Shown: positions 60,910 to 64,000 of the stretch, in pieces
Layout of the letters: the number at the start of each line of letters is the position of its first letter
Position numbering within the stretch: position 1 is the stretch's first letter
NCBI GenBank assembly: GCA_947370975.1
Contig: CANBNG010000006.1
Coordinates: forward strand, 1 to 64,000
Direction: 5' to 3'
Length of the DNA: 64,000 nt
Source of the DNA: Beijerinckiaceae bacterium
Lineage (GTDB): Bacteria; Pseudomonadota; Alphaproteobacteria; Rhizobiales; Beijerinckiaceae
The notes under the pieces: generated by a model
Told to the model about the DNA's origin: nothing
The model's input: the letters and a program-made list of their open reading frames with translations, nothing else
Databases searched by the model: none
Position numbers and translations under genes: made by a program

Positions 60910-61653
60910 ATGTCCGACTTCGACCGCAACGCTTCGCTCCCTTGGGGCACTGGCGTAGCCCGGGCCGGCACCGTCGAATACGACCAGGGCCTGCGCTCCT
61001 ATATGCTTGGCATCTACAATCTGATGACACTGGCCGTGGGCGTCACCTCACTCGTGGCCATGGGCATTTTCATGCTCGGCAAGGGCAGCCCCGTTGTGCA
61101 GGCGCTCTATATGTCGCCTCTCAAGTGGGTTGTGATGCTGGCCCCTCTGGGCTTTGTGTTCTTCCTGTCGCTGCGTTTCGAGAGGATGAGCTATTCCACC
61201 CTGCTCACGACCTTCCTCGCCTTTTCCGCAACCATGGGCCTTTCGATGGGCTCCATCGGTTTCGTGTTCAAGGCCGGCAGCATCGTGCAGGCGCTGTTTG
61301 CAACAACTGCGGCCTTCGGCGCGCTGAGTCTCTATGGCTACACGACGAAGCGCAGCCTCTCGGGCATGGGCTCGTTCCTCATGATGGGCCTGTTTGGCCT
61401 CATCATCGCGAGCCTCATCAACATGTTCGTGGGCTCGGGCGTCATGAGCTTCGTGATCTCGCTGCTGGGCGTCCTGATCTTCGCAGGCCTGACGGCTTGG
61501 GATACGCAGCGCCTGAAGGAAGAATATGACACCGTGGCCGGCAGCGCAGAACTCGCCGCCAAGGCCTCGGTGATGGGCGCGCTCACGCTCTATCTGAATT
61601 TCGTCAATATGTTCCAGTTCATCCTCGCTCTGACAGGCCAGCGCGAAGATTGA
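60910..61653 (+). CDS. Bax inhibitor-1/YccA-family membrane protein
   Basis: A 247-residue protein with seven hydrophobic segments from about residue 35 to the end, LRSYMLGIYNLMTLAVGVT, LTTFLAFSATMGLSMGSIGFV and the C-terminal family motif GLTAWDTQRLKEEY then ALTLYLNFVNMFQFIL. Relatives form pH-gated calcium-leak channels or modulate the FtsH protease. ATG 60910 has GAGAGG. A possible leader RNA precedes and a terminator follows. Confidence 0.95.
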   Translation: MSDFDRNASLPWGTGVARAGTVEYDQGLRSYMLGIYNLMTLAVGVTSLVAMGIFMLGKGSPVVQALYMSPLKWVVMLAPLGFVFFLSLRFERMSYSTLLTTFLAFSATMGLSMGSIGFVFKAGSIVQALFATTAAFGALSLYGYTTKRSLSGMGSFLMMGLFGLIIASLINMFVGSGVMSFVISLLGVLIFAGLTAWDTQRLKEEYDTVAGSAELAAKASVMGALTLYLNFVNMFQFILALTGQRED

Positions 61654-61673
61654 TCTGACAGGACTTTCCTGCG

Positions 61674-61699
61674 AAGGCCCCGCTCCGGCGGGGCCTTTT
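61674..61699 (+). terminator. Terminator after Bax-inhibitor gene
   Basis: AAGGCCCCGC/GCGGGGCCTT, 10-bp perfect stem with TCCG loop and TTTT. Lies between two convergent genes. Confidence 0.85.
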
Positions 61700-61717
61700 G
61701 CGTTTCAAGCGACGCCT

Positions 61718-62152
61718 TCAGCCACGCACCAGGCGCATATTCTTATCGAGCACCGCGAGCACACGGGCGAGATCGGCGCCGCGCTTGAGCACAAGGCCGC
61801 CTGCGGCCACTACGGCATAGGCCCCCTGCTTGCGTGCGAGGCCCGGATCTTTCTCGATACGATAGAGAGGAATCTCGGAGGTGCGCCGGAAGACGGAAAA
61901 GACGGCGCGCTGCTTGCCAAAGTCGATCGCATAATCGCGCCATTCGCCAGCCGCCACCTTGCGCCCGTACAGACCCAGAATCGTTGTCAGTTCATGCCGA
62001 TTGAAGGAGACCAGCGGCGGGGCTGGAGGCTGAGCTTTGCCTTGGGGCGCCGGCGCGACGACAAGACGAAGGTGGCCCACCCCCTCGCGCGGCGCGGCGG
62101 GCTCGCCCGAAGGCGCTGCACAATCCTGATCGTCCAAGTTCCGCTCGTCCAT
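61718..62152 (-). CDS. DUF2794 protein
   Basis: A 144-residue protein of the DUF2794 family, found in Rhizobiales. The variable acidic, proline-rich N-terminus (about 1-45) is followed by a conserved domain: VSFNRHELTTILGLYGRKVAAGEWRDYAIDFG, AVFSVFRRTSEIPLYRIEKDP. Function is unknown. ATG 62152 with GGGAGG ribosome site. Confidence 0.9.
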   Translation of the reverse strand: MDERNLDDQDCAAPSGEPAAPREGVGHLRLVVAPAPQGKAQPPAPPLVSFNRHELTTILGLYGRKVAAGEWRDYAIDFGKQRAVFSVFRRTSEIPLYRIEKDPGLARKQGAYAVVAAGGLVLKRGADLARVLAVLDKNMRLVRG

Positions 62153-62201
62153 GACGCCTCCCTTGAGCCCATGATCCCGCGATCTTTCGCGTGGCACAAG
62201 T

Positions 62202-62227
62202 CCGGGCGAAATCTCAATTTCGCCCGG
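62202..62227. promoter_or_regulatory. 11-bp perfect inverted repeat upstream of DUF2794
   Basis: CCGGGCGAAAT-CTCA-ATTTCGCCCGG. It lies 50 bases before the DUF2794 ATG, so is probably in its 5' leader or promoter. No T-run on either side. Not the CIRCE heat-shock element. Confidence 0.5.
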
Positions 62228-62441
62228 TTAGCGCCGAAGTGCCGCCCGCATCGGACGTGAGAGTGACGTCGTTGCTTGAGGGCCTGATTCGTCCGGCGTT
62301 CTGGATTTCGTCAGCCCCCCAGCCCCCCGGGAGGTCGAGCGAGCAGGTTCATCCCCTTCAAGGGATCAAGCAATACGGACCGCGCAGGAGCCCCCTCCAG
62401 CCGGTCCCTTTTTTTGCGCCGGCTCTGTAGCCTGGCCATGG

Positions 62442-62470
62442 CTTGAAACTGAGACCTGCTGCCGCGATAT
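62442..62470 (+). promoter_or_regulatory. htpG: Heat-shock (RpoH)-like promoter for htpG
   Basis: CTTGAAA followed after 13 bases by CCGCGATAT resembles the sigma-32 consensus CTTGAAA-N13-17-CCCCATNT. It would start transcription near 62478, giving a leader of about 45 bases to the htpG TTG. HtpG is a classic RpoH target. Confidence 0.5.
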
Positions 62471-62524
62471 GATGGCTTGAGACAATCATGCGGTCGTTGA
62501 CCGCCAGGCCATGAGAGACCTCCC

Positions 62525-64000
62525 TTGAGCAGCACAGAAAATCCCGGCGCGCAGGCGAGCACCCCCCACGCCTTCCAGGCCGATGTTGCCCGCCTCCTGC
62601 ACCTCATGGTGCATTCGATCTATTCCGACCGCGACATTTTCGTCCGGGAATTGATCTCCAATGCGGCTGACGCCTGCGAAAAGCTTCGCTACGAGGCAAT
62701 CGCCCATGCGGGGCTTGTCGAGACCAGCGAAGGTTTTGCAATTCAGGTCACGGTCGACGCGCCAGGCAATCGCCTGATCTTTGCCGACAACGGTATCGGC
62801 ATGAGCCATGAGGAATTGATCGGTGCGCTCGGCACCATTGCCAGCTCGGGCACGCGGGCCTTCCTCGAAAAGCTCTCGAATGGCGAGAATGAGGAGCAGT
62901 CCAAGGGCGCCGATCTGATCGGCCAATTCGGCATTGGCTTCTATTCCGCCTTCATGGTCGCGGAGAAAGTTGTCGTCGAGACCCGCAAGGCCGGGACATC
63001 GGAAGCCTGGAGCTGGGTGTCGGAAGGCAAGGGCGTCTATGAAGTCAGCCCGCTGCCGCTCGAGGCTGCCCCCGCCCATGGCACGCGCGTCATTCTCCAT
63101 CTCAATGAAGCCGGCAAAGCCTATGCGGAGCCCGGACGGCTCGAGCGCATCATTCACGAACATTCCGGCGCGGTCGCTGTTCCTGTCGACCTGATCGAGA
63201 CCGAGGGCGCGGAGCCAAGCCGCATTGCCGAGGGCTCAGCCCTCTGGATGCGCGCCAAAAGCGAGATCACGCCCGACGATTATACCGATTTCTATCGCGG
63301 CCTCGCAGGCCAGTTCGACGAGCCTGCACTGACCGTGCATTGGCGCGCGGAAGGGCGGCACGAATATACGGTGCTCGCCTTCGTGCCCGGTGCGCGCCCC
63401 CTCGATCTCTTCGAGCCCGCACGCAAGGGACGTGGCAAATTATATGTGCGCCGCGTGCTGATCACGCAGGACGCCGATATTCTCCCAGGCTGGCTGCGCT
63501 TTGTGCGCCTTGTCGTGGATTCCAACGATCTGCCACTCAATGTCTCGCGCGAGATGATTCAGGACAGCCCGATCTTCGCGGCCATCCGCAAGGGCATCGT
63601 CAACCGCATCCTGCAGGAACTGGGCAAATTCGCCGAGTCGGATCCCGAGGGCTACAAGAAGCTCTGGCGCAATTTCGGGGCCGTGCTGAAAGAAGGCCTC
63701 TACGAGGATCCCGAACGTCGCGACGCGCTTTACAAGCTCGCGCGTTTTGCAACCTCGAAGGAGAGCGAGCCCGTGCGCACGCTCGGTGATTATGTCGCTG
63801 ACCTGCGCCCCAACCAGACCGCCATCTGGTACATCGCCGGCGAAGATCCCAAGCGCATCGCGACAAGTCCGCAGCTCGAGGGCTTCCGTGCGCGCGGCAT
63901 TGAAGTGCTGCTGCTGTCAGACCCCGTCGATGCCTTCTGGGTCGAGACGGCGGTTGGCTACGAAGGCAAGCCGTTCAAATCGGTGACGCATGGTGCAGCC
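62525..64000 (+). CDS. htpG: Chaperone HtpG (Hsp90), 3' end beyond window
   Basis: Bacterial Hsp90; 492 codons are visible of about 620. GHKL ATP-binding domain: VHSIYSDRDIFVRELISNAADACEKLRY, FADNGIGM, ASSGTRAFL, IGQFGIGFYSAFMVA, and GTRVILHL. The middle domain begins near residue 240 (YTDFYRGLAG), with PLNVSREMIQ and WYIAGEDP. The start is TTG 62525 (no in-frame ATG/GTG upstream before the sequence loses similarity), with a modest GAGA ribosome site. Confidence 0.95.
   Translation, partial: MSSTENPGAQASTPHAFQADVARLLHLMVHSIYSDRDIFVRELISNAADACEKLRYEAIAHAGLVETSEGFAIQVTVDAPGNRLIFADNGIGMSHEELIGALGTIASSGTRAFLEKLSNGENEEQSKGADLIGQFGIGFYSAFMVAEKVVVETRKAGTSEAWSWVSEGKGVYEVSPLPLEAAPAHGTRVILHLNEAGKAYAEPGRLERIIHEHSGAVAVPVDLIETEGAEPSRIAEGSALWMRAKSEITPDDYTDFYRGLAGQFDEPALTVHWRAEGRHEYTVLAFVPGARPLDLFEPARKGRGKLYVRRVLITQDADILPGWLRFVRLVVDSNDLPLNVSREMIQDSPIFAAIRKGIVNRILQELGKFAESDPEGYKKLWRNFGAVLKEGLYEDPERRDALYKLARFATSKESEPVRTLGDYVADLRPNQTAIWYIAGEDPKRIATSPQLEGFRARGIEVLLLSDPVDAFWVETAVGYEGKPFKSVTHGAA

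Larger units (their letters stand above)
62153..62524. other. Divergent intergenic region DUF2794 / htpG
   Basis: About 370 bases. Contents: the hairpin at 62202-62227 on the DUF2794 side and a heat-shock-like promoter at 62442 on the htpG side. A 79-codon open frame at 62191-62430 has no ribosome site or similarity and is not called. Confidence 0.45.

Noticed and set aside
62191..62430. A 79-codon open frame upstream of htpG.
   Set aside because: Starts within another gene's upstream region, lacks a ribosome site and overlaps the inverted repeat; composition is not protein-like.

Overview
This window is chromosomal core sequence from a GC-rich alphaproteobacterium, most likely of the order Hyphomicrobiales (Rhizobiales). 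The evidence is the set of gene neighbourhoods: xerD next to aroK/aroB, purC-purS-purQ-purL-bolA-grxD, mdh-sucCD-sucAB-lpd, sdhCDAB, tlpA divergent from argH-lptM-lysA and a TIGR02302 protein, and an etfBA-hbd block. Other alphaproteobacterial markers are a cyclic-glucan exporter of the NdvA type, the ATP-synthase zeta inhibitor (DUF1476), DUF2794, mesaconyl-CoA hydratase of the ethylmalonyl-CoA pathway, and a Rhizobiales-type extragenic palindrome. Genus cannot be told from the sequence alone. I see no prophage, insertion sequence, CRISPR array, secretion system or resistance island.

Layout. 1-2.9 kb: partial xerD coupled to a 47-residue membrane protein, then a single-frame AroK-AroB fusion. 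2.9-13 kb: glucan ABC exporter, ketoacid CoA-transferase (scoAB), a TctA-TctB fusion transporter with operator-like palindromes, an endonuclease/exonuclease/phosphatase-family protein, a proline-rich micro-protein, a SWIB protein, and a TctC-like binding protein with a malate/lactate dehydrogenase. 13-17.3 kb: small proteins of unknown function, a DEDDh exonuclease, an autotransporter and tRNA-Ala(CGC). 17.4-21.1 kb: yggT, DUF167, mesaconyl-CoA hydratase and two alpha/beta hydrolases. 21.1-29.7 kb: grxD, bolA and pur genes, interrupted by an OmpW-like gene on the other strand, then the zeta subunit, xerC and two membrane proteins. 29.7-45.3 kb: a long minus-strand respiratory block (lpd, sucB, sucA, sucD, sucC, mdh, tetR, zapE, sdhBADC, tlpA). 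45.4-54.9 kb: argH, lptM, lysA, a TIGR02302 protein, a HIG1-type protein, a cobalamin adenosyltransferase, etfBA and hbd. 55-64 kb: HNH nuclease, membrane protein, thpR, tesA, a YbbA/YbbP-type ABC system, a Bax-inhibitor-1 protein with a leader RNA candidate, DUF2794 and the first three quarters of htpG.

How it works together. Much of the window is central carbon and energy metabolism: four TCA-cycle steps (2-oxoglutarate to fumarate, and malate to oxaloacetate), ETF, C4-acyl-CoA chemistry (CoA-transferase, 3-hydroxybutyryl-CoA dehydrogenase, mesaconyl-CoA hydratase), cobalamin adenosylation (needed by the ethylmalonyl-CoA and methylmalonyl-CoA mutases), and uptake of organic acids. This fits an organism that uses acetate, acetoacetate or polyhydroxybutyrate through the ethylmalonyl-CoA pathway.

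The most interesting material is small and non-coding or micro-coding, not a new multi-gene system. It comprises the 47-residue protein overlapping xerD by one base, exact inverted 13-bp operators around the scoAB-tctAB intergenic region, a 29-bp palindrome between tetR and mdh, distinct hairpins in every intercistronic gap of the mdh-suc-lpd operon except the overlapping sucC/sucD pair, a 19-bp palindrome over the putative zeta-subunit promoter, and gene fusions (AroK-AroB, TctA-TctB).
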